Source: Pterois miles (Eukaryota > Chordata > Actinopteri > Perciformes > Scorpaenidae). From it: a DNA stretch of 64,000 bases. The notes beneath the pieces were generated by a model. The model searched no databases, was not told the origin of the DNA, and saw only the letters and a program-made list of their open reading frames with translations. This document shows positions 24,356-37,340 of this stretch, one piece after another. The stretch lies in contig CAMQGK010000463.1 of NCBI GenBank assembly GCA_947000775.1, positions 3,660,501-3,724,500 on the forward strand. The letters run 5' to 3'. Position 1 is the first letter of the stretch, and every line of letters starts with the position of its first letter. The position numbers were made by a program, and so were the translations under genes.

Positions 24356-27319
24356 TGAGAACAGCCTGCTAATTATTGTTAAATTTGTTCTGTCGATGCC
24401 ACTAAAATCCACAGGGCCAGCAGAACAGCTCATAGTGACAAGTCCAAAACACTTACAGATCCAAAAGGGATTTAGTTGCCTCCACCCTCCCTCACCCATC
24501 CTTACCCCACAGAGCCTTGCCCTGTGGGAGATCTGCCCCACAACCAACAAGTGGTGGAGTTCAGCAGCATACCAGACCAAATACTGAGTCCTGTTAAGAC
24601 TGTTAATATATTTATAGAATGCAATGTGAGCCGGGTACGGGTATCAGACTGTGGGAGAGTGCGACGTTGTAATCTAGCATTTGTGAGAATCGACGTGGTG
24701 TTTGCGAGATCTAGGAGAAAGCACGTCTGTGTTTTCATGTGAGTGTGTGTTCATGCAGTGTGTGGATGTTTATACATGGCTGGCGCAGGCTTGTGTTAAT
24801 CAGGATCATGTCTGATTATATGGCCATAGGGCATGGAGGGTTTATAGACAATGCGAGGGTTTTGTGCTGGTAGACTGGTGTGTCGGGTCCTGAGAAAGTC
24901 TACTGGCGGATCTGCGCTGGCCCCTCTGCCATACATGCAGCCCTCGGGCAAACTTCCATGCATCATGACTGAGTACAGTAGGGCTATTCTCTCTGTTGTG
25001 AATATCACAAAGCAGAGATATGATACATCCTGCAAGCTCTCGTTAACACAACACACACTTTAGAAAATTAGATCGTGGGTGATATAAAGCAAATACAAAG
25101 GAGATAAAAAGGTTATGATTGTAATAATTAGGATTTTTTCCCACCTAACAATCAGATGTGATAAAATCATCTGAACTGGCAAAACTAAGCTTAAGGTTGC
25201 TCATTAATTTCAGGAGCTCAGACCAGTTGTCTGCTTCCAGAAGAGAGAATCACATGAGAATAATCCAAAGTGAAATAATCACAGCTCTGAGCAACAGCGA
25301 AGGGAGATGAATAAATAAGGCTGACTAAATAAATGATCAGTGATTGTTTGGCTCTAAGTGCTGTTGCTGTAGCTCAGCATCCTGATTTAGTCGGAGCCTT
25401 CAGCCATCCCTCAGCGGAGCTATGGTCTTAGCGGAAGAGAAACGGCTAAAAAGCCCCATTCTTCTTCATACCTTCAATATTCAATGAGAGCGCTAATTGC
25501 ACCATGCTGAAAGAAAGAAAAAAGGGAGGGGGAGGCAGAGTGGGGAGGTGGGAGATGGGAGGGATCTACTGGCTAATGGTCCGTAGGGGGAAAATAAAGG
25601 AGAGGAAAAAAGGGGGATTTAAAAAGTTAGACATATCCTCAGGAGGTTCCTTCCTCTGTGTTTTTACCTGTGCGTCTCTTAGCTATAATGCTAATGCTCA
25701 TTAGCCAGTCTGTGTGATATCCGCCGAATCGCGGCTACTGTTAGCGACCGTCACCGGGAGCGCTCTGGCGAAGTGAGTGCATCCAGTGGTTACGCACACG
25801 CTCCTCTGTTGTCAGCCGGAATCCTTTTTTTTTTTTTTTTTCCCCCTTTTTTGTTTTTACCTCAAAACTTAGTTGGGGAGAGATCTTGGAATATATTCGC
25901 TCAAGGTGCACGCATTTGTGAAGATGAATTGGGGGGATGCATATGCATTAAAAAGTCTTTGTGTGTATGAAATGCAAGCACAGCACTTTAGCCTTCCCTC
26001 ATCCTTCCACCCCCGTTTCTCCCTTTAATCTTTGGCTGAGTTATAATACAATAAGTCCCTATAATCATTGGATCTCCTTCTCTCGACTTACCTGGGATAA
26101 ATGACTGGGCTTAAACAGGGAGGGAGAGGAAAAAGGGAAAACTATTTTGCCATTGTTTATGAAATAAACAATTGTTTAATTAGTTTCACAAGTGAATGTG
26201 CTGCTTGTGACCAGCAGGGGCAGTGTGTGTGTCAGGTAGCAGGCTGCAGCGTCTCCTCCTCTCCCTACAGTCAGCCCTTTCACTGTCCCCTGGTATACGG
26301 CAACTGAAATACTGCTGATCAGAAGTTTTTCTCATAAATCATGCCATCCACCAAACAAAGCAATAAAGATGTTTGTTTGCATTATTGAAGGAAAAGTATT
26401 GCCTTGGGTCAGCTTTAAGCAGCGGTGTGTACGTGCATGCACGCATTCTTAAAAAATACGTTTTCACTTGCTTGCCAAGTATTTTTTGCTCGGAAAAAAA
26501 AGTAATTTGCTTAAGAAAAGCACATTTTGTTGAGTTGACTCTAACGGTAATAATATTTTTGATTGCTCAGCCAATCAGAAATGAGCTGCCTGTGTGTTGG
26601 AGTGTGAAAGTGGTGGCAGTGGTGGTACGAGGGGGCACATACTGGATATATCCAGTATGTTTGGCTGCATATCTGTGCTTGTGGATGCATTTGTGCTCCT
26701 TTATGTTCCAGTTTTGTCTTTGGGGATCATTTACAACTCTAGACAATTTTATAACAGCCCATTCGGTGCTATTTATATTGATCACACATGCTGCCAAGCA
26801 CAGGCTCAGAACACAAGCTTTTCCTGAATTCAACTCTTCTCTTCATCTGCTTTCCTTTTAACAGCTTCACTTCCTTCACGTTTCTATTTTTTTACATTGA
26901 TACAGAATTGCTTTCAAAGCCCTATTTTTCACTGTTGTGCATGGTTATGTGTTGCTTAAGAAGACAAGATGATATGTATCATATGTAGTTATGGGTGTAC
27001 AAGCTTAGCATACATGCACCCAGTGTCCTATGCTGTGTTTTCAGTGCACACATGTGGCGAGCCTGTGCCTTGTTTAATTACACTCACACTAACATGATTC
27101 CTAGTATAGATAATACATAGATGCTAATCACTGACCCTTACATGACCCTCTGGCTTGTGCATGCTGTGAGAAAGTGTGTGTTATGTGGTCTCCTTTCGCT
27201 TACTCACTCACACGGAAGTGAAATGTGTTGGTTGAAGTGAATATAATTAATTTTACTGAACTTTAATTAATTACATAAATCTGGCATAAACTAGAAATAC
27301 CTTGGACACAAAATGTTGA
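24356..27319. other. Unique non-coding stretch
   Basis: Contains a T-run at 25825-25841 and the perfect palindrome at 26637-26660. The frame at 26373-26861 (162 codons) has no recognisable domain and crosses the palindrome, so I treat it as chance. Confidence 0.45.
26637..26660. repeat. Perfect 24-bp palindrome
   Basis: ACATACTGGATA is followed directly by its exact reverse complement with no spacer, centred between 26648 and 26649. It is not part of any repeat family recognised here. Confidence 0.95.
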
Positions 27320-27955
27320 ACATACAACAGTTCATATCATACAAAATGTTGTTTCTCATTTTGTGCGCGTTTTCCTACGAATGTCTAGCAACACGTGACA
27401 CGAGTCAATCTCCGCTCCAGTCTTTTCACAGGAAACAACTTGGTTTGATTTAACCAACAAACCTGCTCTGTTAAAATAACTCCAGACGAAGCGTAACTTA
27501 AGTAGGGAAGTTAAAAAAATAAAAGATGGTGGTTTGGATTGATATAACTCTGGATGTGGCATAACTTAAGTATGGAGGTTACGTGACAAATAAATCAACG
27601 TTGACTTCTGGTTTCTGGGGTACGACACCAGTCTCCTGGGCAGAAGTTTTGGGATTTTTTGACCCACTCATCTTCTTTTGCGTTTGTCACTCTTTATACT
27701 TCCTGGTTCACAACAAGGCCTATTGATGGTCTGGGATACATACGCTGTGACACTGCAGGTGTGCTGTGCATTGCGATTGGCTCAGTTGTTGACCAGATGT
27801 TACTGCGAATGTGTTGTACCCCAAAGATATGACGTGTTGATGACATGACCCAGCCTCTTTCACTAGCCCTTGGTTCACAGTAATGTAGATTACATACAAA
27901 TAGATTTTGGGATATAGATGAATTACAGTACATAACTTTTCAGAGGTGTAGCTAT
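27320..27955 (+). repeat. Family F interspersed repeat, fullest copy
   Basis: This is the reference copy for the fragments at 2980, 23490 and 24125. It holds 'atcatacaaaatgttgtttctcatttt', 'ctagcaacacgtgacac', two related 'cataacttaagta...gg' lines, 'gacaccagtctcctgggcagaag' and 'tttatacttcctggttcacaac'. About 27716-27870 is absent from the other copy and lies between two 'tggttcaca' phrases. No coding frame is recognised, and the class is unknown. Confidence 0.6.
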
Positions 27956-28166
27956 GAACAGGCTGGCAAGAGTGAGGACACCTGCATGCTAATTAAGGAA
28001 TATAGAAATAAGCTCTCTATCAATAGGATCCTCCAGTCAGTTGGTCAGTCAACAGCATTCTAGCTTAAACCTGAAGCTGGTACACTCATTAAAACCAAAC
28101 CCAAGTATTTAGTTTGCGGTGGCGAGGCTTGCGCGTGTGATTCATCGCTGCATGTGTTTGTGTGTG

Positions 28167-28170
<4 letters not shown>

Positions 28171-28240
<70 letters not shown>
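28171..28240. repeat. (GT)n microsatellite
   Basis: Perfect GT run of 70 bases. The His/Thr frames on the minus strand are artefacts. Confidence 0.98.
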
Positions 28241-28245
<5 letters not shown>

Positions 28246-31200
28246 ATGAAAGCGTATAGGCCTGTCCCCAGTTGTGCTGTAACTTAACCTGGTCCATGGA
28301 AGTCTGTTCTGGGCTCTTGGCTCTCCTCTCATGGCCTTCAAGCATTCAACACTTCATCTGAGAAGGAGTCTGTGAGGAGTTTCATGAGTGCTTCGCATGG
28401 CCAACGCACTACTTTCTAACCGAGATAGTTCCCTAGAAGGCCAAAGCTTCTCCTGTTTCGCCCTCGAGAAAGTTTAAACACAAATAATCAAGCATCGAGT
28501 CACCAAGACGGGCCTAAAGGAAACGGGAGTCATCGCAAGTAGAAGGTATGCACTGGAGAAGTCGCACATAAGAAACTGGAAGACATTTAAGAAGGACATT
28601 ACGCCTTTGTTGTCTGCCTACTTTTAATACTTTTTACGACTCTGTTTACTCTGCCGCCTCGCCCTTTCCTCTCCTCCCTCTCTGTCGCAGGAATGACTAA
28701 TAGTAAGTGGCTTTCTACAGGGGTGCTGCAGAGTGAGGGGGTGAGAAACTACCTGCTTTTGTTATCTTAACACCCAGCGGCATGCGAGAGACAACCATCA
28801 AACATCCAGCTCCTCACTTGACATGAGCAGACTGCGCTGATGTGGAGGGAGCTGGCAGTGACATGGTTGGGTGAGTGAGAGTACGCTGCATCCTGGGCCT
28901 GGCAGCTTTATGAGCCCAGGGGGAACCATAAAGACACACAGGCTTCCAGGCCCTCAGCTGCTCCCTGTGTTAGGGTTACAAAAGCATGGGGGACAGGGAC
29001 AGGATGCCTGTTTGGTCAGGGTTCATTCTTATCTGAGATGGGTCTTCCCATTCACAGTAGCACAAGTGAAAGACGGTTACTTCTATATAACCAACTAAAG
29101 CTGCGTTCATGTACACATGCTCTGTCTTCAACAGACAAAATGTAAACCGTATCAGAGTCACACAAAAAGGCAACTACAATGAAATACAATGAAGTGGTCA
29201 TGTGCAGACCGAAATGCACGCATGGACACACTGGGAGAAAAGATGATTTCCTTCTTTTCACATACCTGTGGTATGTTGCTGACAGACGGATGGGTCAGTG
29301 TTTGTTTTAGCAGCCAGGTCTCTGGATGACAGGAGGAAGCTCTGGGAGAGCTGTATCAGTGTTTAGACAGATACTACAGGGCCTGAAAGACACACGCTGT
29401 CCTCAGGACTGCAGGACACTGTTCACAGAGCGAGGCAAAGGCCATGAAGATATCAGATGATGGGCTTAAACCAGCCCTGTCTCCGAAAAGTATGTTCCCA
29501 CACAACTAAACTACACTCTCAGTTACATTTGGAGGGAGACGTACCTTGTCGTGGATTTGGTTTGTCTTTGAATTATCACCAATACATTTGTAAAGTGAGA
29601 TTTCTGTTTGCCACGTCCACACGGCCATAGCGACGTCACATCTTCGAAGAGCTTTGAGTCGTTAAGGTCTTTTTTACTTTGTTTCTCCTCATGGAAAACA
29701 GAAAAAAAATCGCGAGTCCACGTCAGCTCATGTCCATGTAATCGTCCTTGTGGAGGGTTTAACAGAAGCTTGAGTCCGCGGACGGCCACAGCAAGTGAGG
29801 CAGTACGATGAATGACGCGCAGAGCAGGTGACGCAGTATATCAAGCGACCATTACTGAAAGTTACGTTGAATAATAACGTTATTGGAAGTTACATGGTAT
29901 AACAAGTATAACAAGCGAGTCCACAACAGACTGGCAGTGTTAGTGGGTCAAACTAAAACCGAACTTTCCCCCAGGAAACCGCTGTCCATGTCCTGTGTGA
30001 AACAAAGTCATTTTACTTTTTACTAAACCTAACCCATCAGTTGTATTGCCTAAACTTAACTAAGTAGTGTTGTTGCATTGGTTTTGATTTTTGTCTCAAC
30101 ATATAATGTTAGCCAAGTGTTTAAAACTGAGACAGCAAATTGAGAAAGCAGTTTAGCTGTATGGGAATATAATTGTGTGATAGGCAGGGTTGGCTTAAAT
30201 GTGTCATAGTTAATTAGTATTGCCAAATAATTTGGGAAGATTTACCCTGCTCGATGTACCAGGCGAGTCGTTTTACTGTCAGGACTACTTAAGTTAGTTT
30301 AAGTCCTAAATTTGCTTTTAAATAGTCTGTAATTTCCCATGCAGATTATTAAGACCCATTGCTTGGGCCCGTGGTAAACTCTGCCCATTTAATTGCTAAC
30401 AAATACCATTAGGCAGAGAACCGTTTTAACATGGCCAATGATTTTTTACTGTGTGTGTTTGCCCTTGTTTTCCCAGCTTTCATTGTGACTGGAGGTGGCC
30501 CACTTGGCAGGAAGTTTAACAGTGTTTTATAGAGTAACCCTCATTGTCCCAGCCTCCTCATGGTAAGGAATTAATGGGACCAGGTTGAGGAGGAGACGGA
30601 GACACGGTGAGGAGCACAGACAGGTTTAGACACAATGGGAACACACACACTGCAGACCTGAATGGGCATCTATCCCACTGATGAGACCTCACCAAGGCAC
30701 TGAGACACACACACACCTATACATAGAGTAGATACACAAAGTCACCGTTTAAATGCATATTTAAACTAACAGAACAAATGATACAGGTGTTGAAAGACAC
30801 CCTGCAGAAATGTTAACATGAAAACACCGATGCTGTGTGTCCCTGCTGTCATGACTAAATGCTACTGGCTGAGCAACGCGGTGGAGGAGATGTGAGTCAG
30901 TGCCAGCCACGATGGTGCAATCGCATGCTGTTTTTCAAGGCGTATGAGCGAGCGTTCCCTTTACAACCTCTGACAGTAAAGTATGAATCATCAGTTGTTT
31001 CATCATCATCATCATCACACTCTGCCTCCCTCAAAACACAGTATGGGGGTTGTGACCGCTCCAGCCCTGTTTTCTAGTAATGTGTGTGAACCAGCCAGCA
31101 CACACACACTTTATTCTCCTTTTTCTCAAACCAACCGCCTCCTTCTCCGTCTCTGTCACGCTTCTCACGCTTTCTGCTCAGCATGGTTTAGGGAAAAAAT

Positions 31201-31262
31201 AATGCAGCGTCATCTTTAAGTGCATTCGAAAGTAAATCAATCTATTTTCATTATTCAGTAGT
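28241..31262. other. Mostly unique non-coding stretch
   Basis: About 29985-30180 ('taaacctaacccatcag', 'cctaaacttaactaagtagt', 'agctgtatgggaatataat') resembles a fish repeat that also seems to leave a piece at 49730-49830. The rest shows nothing recognisable and no gene. Confidence 0.4.
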
Positions 31263-31270
31263 ATTTAGTT

Positions 31271-31571
31271 TAGAGCTGCGATGATTAATGATCAAATTAA
31301 TCACCAACTATTTGATAATTGATGAGTCAGTTTGAGTCAAAAAATAAAAGTCTAACAATGTGAATATTTTCAGGTTTCTTTACTCCTCTGTGACAGTAAA
31401 CTGACTATCTTTGAGTTGTGGATAAAACAAGACATTTGAGGACTTCATCTTGGGCTTTGGGAAACATTAATTGACATTTTTCAGCATTTTCGGACACTTT
31501 ATAGACCAAACAACTAATTGATTAATTAAGAAAATAATCAACATTGAAAATAATCCCTAGTTGCAGCCCTA
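31271..31571 (+). mobile_element. Family C hAT-like MITE, copy C1, with 8-bp duplication
   Basis: Starts TAGAGCTGC and ends GCAGCCCTA, and is flanked by ATTTAGTT (31263-31270) and ATTTAGCT (31572-31579), 7 of 8 identical. The interior has 'tttctttactcctctgtgacagtaaactga' and 'ggacttcatcttgggctttgggaaaca', shared with the copy at 42826. Its 301-bp length and 8-bp duplication fit a non-autonomous hAT element. Confidence 0.85.
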
Positions 31572-31900
31572 ATTTAGCTTGCATTGTTAGGAATTTTCCA
31601 AGTTGAATCTCAATGATTTTTTTCTGCAGATTAGAATTCATCCAGATTACGATCAGGTCTCCTCATTAAAACACAACAATAGTATTTTATTTAAGACTAA
31701 AACAGCATTTGTACTGGGAATGTTAATGAATTAAATTAGCATGTGGAGCAGTGATGTGTGGTTTGAAATGCCCATCACTATATTACACTTAACATGAGCA
31801 ACCACAGCTACTGAGGCCTGAGGGAGGTGTTCCAGAGAAAACCTGTGGTAAAGGTGGTCACACCGAGGTTCACAGATGTGTGTAGGTGCTGGATCTTATT

Positions 31901-31931
31901 TGTGTGTGCGTGTGTGTGTGTGTGTGTGTGT
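31901..31931. repeat. (TG)n microsatellite
   Basis: TG run of about 31 bases with one C interruption. Confidence 0.95.
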
Positions 31932-32045
31932 ACCTGCAGGTGCAAAACCTACATCCACGGGGGGCCAAGAAAAGGGAGAAAGAGCTGGGTAGAGAAGTTT
32001 CTGTTGCCACAGATACCGTATCATTTCTCACCATCTGAAAAGTCA

Positions 32046-32066
32046 CTGCTGCTGCTGCTGCTGCTG
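32046..32066 (+). repeat. (CTG)7 trinucleotide repeat
   Basis: Seven perfect CTG units, one of the few perfect trinucleotide runs in the window. Confidence 0.97.
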
Positions 32067-32324
32067 TGCAAACGAAAACACTAACAGACTCCGAACATCT
32101 AAAATGCCCGCTGACATGTTCCGCTGAGCGAGCTTACATAATGAATGTTGGTTTTCAGCAAACTGTCTTGACAATGAATTAACTGGATTTATTGCAATAG
32201 CGCATAGTGACCCAGGCTTTTAGAGACAAAACACTAATGCATCCCGTTATGCTGGCGTGCTGCTGTTTGTGTGTGTTGTGGGAAGGCGTTTTATTTATAG
32301 TTTATATCGTTTGACATTTCTAAA

Positions 32325-32347
32325 AAATTTAGAAATTTTCTAAATTT
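32325..32347. repeat. 11-bp inverted repeat with 1-nt centre
   Basis: AAATTTAGAAA, a T, then TTTCTAAATTT. It is AT-rich, so chance is more plausible than for the 24-bp palindrome. Confidence 0.9.
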
Positions 32348-35300
32348 GTGAAATGGGTGTATTGAATTGCCTCGAAGGCACCGTTTTCAAGTCCATAAGC
32401 AAATGTTGATACATGAGAATCAGGATGGAGTATTTGAGGGCTAAACATTGCAGGCTCCTCCTGCCTTGTGTACAAATGTAAATAAAGTATAATAAATATA
32501 TATAAATAACGCATCCTGTTCATTTTGAAAGTGTGTGTATAAGATTAGGGGATGCACAAGTGTGCGTAACTAAAAGCAGAAGTTGGGACAAAACGATCAA
32601 TACAGTGAGGATTGACCGGGAGAATCACCCGGAAAAGAAAGAACAATCACCACTTTTATTACCAAAATAAAGTATGACCACAGGATTGGACTCTACTCTG
32701 TTTCCTTAACACTCAGATTACAGCTAATGGTCAATATTGACTCTGGTGGTGGACTTGATCTGTCACAGGTTGCAGAGAAAAGGAAATCTGTGATCACCTT
32801 TAACAGAAGTGTATTTATACCCAGTTTTTATTTAAGGAAGTATTAGGATTTCTTACTCACTGTGAGTAATGTACCCTCAAATGTCTAATTTCTTGTCTTA
32901 CAGTTGTGTTTGTTTTCTTCGTCCGATATGAGCTGCACCTTCCCAGCATTGCGGAAAGAATGGTATCTATTTCTGTTCCTTCCTGCCATGGCTTCGAGCA
33001 GGCATCCATATCTTACCATAACCCCATCGTTGTTCTCTTTAGACCCATATCTCTGTCAGCCTCACAGAGTGAAACGCTGTTTCCTGTTTGGTTTGTCCAA
33101 CCACTGCCTCTTACTGGCTGCTCTAATGTTCCTATGTCAACTTTGACCCTACTTTACTGAAACCACTGCTATCAGCCCGATCCGCCCCAGTCACAGGAAG
33201 TCATGCTCTGAACTCATGGCCTCAGAGATGGTTACAAAAACAGGTAAAAAGAGTGAAAAGCAAAAAATACACTGAGTGAGAACGCATACCGTAACACTTT
33301 GTAAATGCTTCCAATGGAGGAGGCTTGCACGCTATAGGACAAATAAAGAGAGAACAATAAAAAGTAGTGATATTAGAAGACAGATTGATGTTGGTTTCAC
33401 GTGGCTATTTATTATTGATGTTGTGCAGTATGAGTTTGTATGTCCTCTTCCCATTTAGATTAAACAAACAGCTTAAGGTTTCGATCGCTCCTGGAGTCTA
33501 TCTGCGGTATAACCATCATCTTTCATTCACCCTTTCAGAGATGTTTTCTATTTGACTGTCTCCCCCATCCTCCTCCACTTCTGGTGTACTCTAAACCACG
33601 ACACTCCCACACAGAGCGCTGCAGCCCGGCAGCTGAAGGGTGAGACGACAAGTAAAAAGACAGGCCTCCTTTGGCTTAGGTACAGCCACAGCAGCAGTCA
33701 CACACAGGGCTAGTAGGTGCTAAGTCTCACGCTGAGTCTGAGGACGGAAGACGTGCGCTCCAGATAAAACTCTGTCTCCTGAGTTATGATGTTGCGTGTC
33801 TGTTCTGCTGTTACGGATCAAAAAGTTTGAACGAACTGACAAAATATCTGTCGGGAATCTTTGATGGGTGAGTAATGTTAAAGAAAGTAAAGAGGAGGAG
33901 GAGGAGGAGTGGCGAGAACTTGCATGTGTGCATCTCTGTGGGAGTGGGAGAGTAGTTGAGATGAGAAAAGATGAAGAGACTGAAGATATGAAGGGGAGAC
34001 AGACAGCACAGCAGACCACTGAGTGTCTAAGAAAGTGAGCATAGCACAGTATCCATCAGCCTTAATAGAAACACGCACGGGCCCATTATGGAGAGGTGTT
34101 TGAGAATAAATCATCTAACAGGCCCCTTTTCAAAGCATTACCCTGTCAAACCTAATCTAACCTACCTCTGTCTGCTCCCCCATCCCGCACCACACCCCCT
34201 CTCCTCTCTCCCTTAGTGAGCAAAGCCGTTTGCCGCCTCAGGCAAGGGCTGGGAACATAAGAGCAAAGTCACAGCAGAGCCGTGGATACGAGTCACCACC
34301 ACGGCGTCTCCTCTCAGACTGCGTGTTTTGCTTCGCAGGGAAAAGGCCCACATTGTGAACCAAACACTCTGGGGTCACCCGGTGCAATATTTAGGCCTCA
34401 AAAAACATCACTTTTACAAGCACACTCTGAACGCGTAATTTGTAAATGAATTTGTTTGCGAATTTGTCGAGAATTTTTGAACAAGAACGCCGGAGCCTTC
34501 GGAGAACAAAAGGAAAACAAGTTAATAGTCTTTGATGTGACCACTGCTGCAGTGAACATGGATGAGAACTGCCTTCCTCATGTCTCCTCTGTGTCTGTCA
34601 CACAGTGTGGTTTTCACCACAAGACACATCCCCTATCCTTCTGGGAACCATAAGGCCAACCTCTATGACAGCACGGCAAAGCAACAAATAGACTAGCACA
34701 GAGGCTCTGACCGCGAGAAGAGTTTTCGAGAAGCATGCAGACTGATTGTATCTCTAATGCTGTCTAAAGGAGGGACTACTTGTCTCTGCATGCACAGAAG
34801 CTTTAAATCAGATTTATAACATTCACACTTTGAGCAGGATTTTTTTTTCCAAATCTAATCAAGTTTGAGTGCAAATTTAGATTTTTTCTTTTACCTGCAT
34901 ATTCAGAATTAACATCGTAATGACTTGGCAGGGTTTCTGATACATGAGAACTGTTTCGCACAGGTTTGCACTTCCGTTCTCACTTAAGGACAAGCCCCAT
35001 TGATCGGTTGGATATGGGGCAATAAGCCTCGTGTGTTTTTCCATGGCTCCCTCCAGTGCTGAAGCAGGCCGACGCTCCGGGCGGCTCTATGTGTGTGAGA
35101 CGGCTCGGCTCGCTGACTGACAGCCCTGGATAAGGGATAGTGTGTCTGCCCTCAGTGCCAGCACAGCTAGAAGTGATAAACACCGGCAACCTGATCCAGA
35201 GACAAGAGACGCCTCTGCCTCCGACAGAGTTCAAACTTAATGCACTTCTATTCTTCTTAGCCAAGTCCAGAGTCGCTTGGCTCTACCGTGCTGAGCCTAG

Positions 35301-35439
35301 CTGACACGACCCGGCCAGGTAGAGGTCAGCGGAGGCTATTCCAGCAGTTTCTCTGACCACTTCTGATTGGCTCTCCCCCATCTCATCCTGTCTGACACAC
35401 CATCACTGTTTCAATCTGCCTGCTGCCTCTGCTTTACAG

Positions 35440-35780
35440 CTTTCAGTCTCCATTATTCCAAAAGCTTCTCGTATTCAATATTCCTATTGCGCCAACAGGA
35501 CCTGAGCATTCTCTCTGGTCTGGAATATTTATGGAAAGTTTATTTTATCTGTTTTTTATTGCTACTCTTGTACAAATAGGCCCCCATAGAGTCCCTAGTC
35601 CCTGCCCTTGCAGTAATGGCAATGTAAACATGGGAAAGTAATTTGAATTCTAACAAAGTGGAGATTAGCTGGTGACAGTTTGTGGCATGGGCGATTATTT
35701 CTAAAATAATCCTGTTTTGATATGCATCTGCGTCCCGGCAGGAATTTTCAATTTGTTTTCCCATTGCTGCATGTAAACAA
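35440..35780. promoter_or_regulatory. Possible conserved non-coding element (inference)
   Basis: A repeat-free stretch with 'tattcaatattcctattg', 'gcgattatttctaaaataatcctg', 'gatatgcatctg' and 'gcatgtaaacaag' (a forkhead-like TGTAAACA core). This density of factor-like cores resembles enhancers, but no alignment is available. Confidence 0.2.
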
Positions 35781-36339
35781 GCTCTAGTGTCTCCTTATCA
35801 TGGCGTCGCACGGACAAGGAAAGAGCGTATGCCCCCTCCAACACCCCCCTTCCCTTCTTCCATCTCACCACACAACCTGTCTCCTCCATCCTGCTGCATC
35901 TGGTTAGAGTCGCTGAGCAGCCGCGCTTGTCTGGGTTTCAACAAGTCTCTTTATCGAGAGCAGGTAGGGGGTTTTATGTGTGCACCTGCAAGTCATTTGC
36001 AAACATGAAGTCCTCAAAACGCACCCCCTGAATATGTTCTGCTTGAGGGGTTCTGCCCATTCCCTGTCTGAATAGGCAAATATGCAACATGGCAAAATGG
36101 CCCACCCTACCCACAGGCCTGGGGCATGTGATAAATGTCTACACTTCTGATTGTCAACTGCGAGTTATGGAAATAATTGACTATTTATTTGAAATACTCG
36201 CAAAAAAAAAAAAAAAATCCACTTTAATTTAAAGTTACAGACATCATCCAAAATGTTACTGAAAAAATGTAATATTATAAAGATTTATTGTCATAAGTTG
36301 GCTCTGTTGTGGACGTTTACCAGAGAGGAGGTATTCATT

Positions 36340-36620
36340 CATTTCACATGGTGCCTGTAGAGCTGGTAAAGTCCTGAGCAGCCAGATATTAGCTATTTGC
36401 TTATACCCGTCTTTCATGTGGATAGAAAGCCAGGGGGCTATTTATCTCTCGCTGATTGATTGCTCCTGCCTGAAGCTAATCAGCATGTAGCTTGTTGTGT
36501 CTTAATGTTTATGGGGATTATGCGAGGATAAACATGGTAATCCCCAATGTTGTGCAGGACTTCCAATTACCACGCTGCTTCACCAAAAATAAGGTCACCA
36601 TAGATTTAACCTATTAATAC
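36340..36620. promoter_or_regulatory. Possible conserved non-coding element (inference)
   Basis: Unique sequence with 'gctgattgattgctcc', 'gaagctaatcagcatg', 'ggggattatgcgagg', 'ataaacatgg' and 'taatcccc'. It carries two bicoid-type GGATTA/TAATCC cores, a forkhead-like ATAAACA and a PBX-like TGATTGAT within 150 bp. The look is that of a developmental enhancer; no functional evidence is in the sequence. Confidence 0.25.
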
Positions 36621-37099
36621 AATATAAGCCAGCAGACATCCCTCCGCTGTTAATTTCACCTAAGTTAAACCTGACTTCAAACCCAGATCCGAACCCACAA
36701 GAACCTGGCTGGGAGCCAAAAGTGACTCATCTCCGCTACAGTAGGTTGTGATTGGAGCTGACCAGCTAGGTTAGGCTGTGGTCACCGCCGTGACTGAGGC
36801 AGGCTTCCTTACAGATAGAGATAACAGGCAGAGGTGAATGTCTAGTCCATGCTGACAGTCTGGATCGATTAGGGATGGATCACTTACACGCAGCGATCGT
36901 TACAACCCCACCCCAGCGCTCAGGTGGAGCCACGGAGTGACTCACAGCGGCAGCACAGGGAGGTGATGGTCCTGACTGAATCGTGCCCTTGCACAGCTAC
37001 AATTAAGAGTTATGTACACAACTTCTGGCAAAATATCCCACAATCTCTGACTGAAAGAGACAACATGATTGATAAAACTCCTCTTTCCACGCCATTAAG

Positions 37100-37340
37100 G
37101 GTGTGTGAGAAAAGAGGATGCAGAGTGGCCTGGCTCTCGCTGTTTGAGCCACCTCCAAATCCTCCCGTCATTAATCTACTCTAATACATTCACTGCAAAG
37201 GGCTGCTTTCCCGCTGAAGAGCAAGCAGGCCTTAAATTACAATACAGAGGAGTGGAATCATTACTACCTTTAATGTTCCCAATCTAATTGAGGCATTAAT
37301 TTAAGTAGAGTCTCCAGTGAGGATTATTCATAACTGCTTT
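37100..37340. promoter_or_regulatory. Possible conserved non-coding element (inference)
   Basis: 'gtcattaatctactc', 'ccttaaattacaatac', 'ccaatctaattgaggcattaattt' and 'aggattattcataactgc' give a dense run of homeodomain-type cores in otherwise unique, balanced DNA. The element class is inferred. Confidence 0.22.

Larger units (their letters stand above)
31580..36339. other. Unique non-coding stretch with simple repeats
   Basis: Contains the (GT)n at 31901-31931, (CTG)7 at 32046-32066, a near-perfect hairpin at 32325-32347 and a (GAG)n at about 33891-33908. No gene is supported. About 35440-35780 is listed separately as a candidate regulatory region. Confidence 0.45.

Noticed and set aside
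26373..26861. 162-codon open frame with hydrophobic stretches
   Set aside because: T-rich composition explains the hydrophobicity, and it crosses the perfect palindrome at 26637-26660.
28060..28345. His/Thr-rich minus-strand frames
   Set aside because: Direct translation of the (GT)n at 28171-28240.
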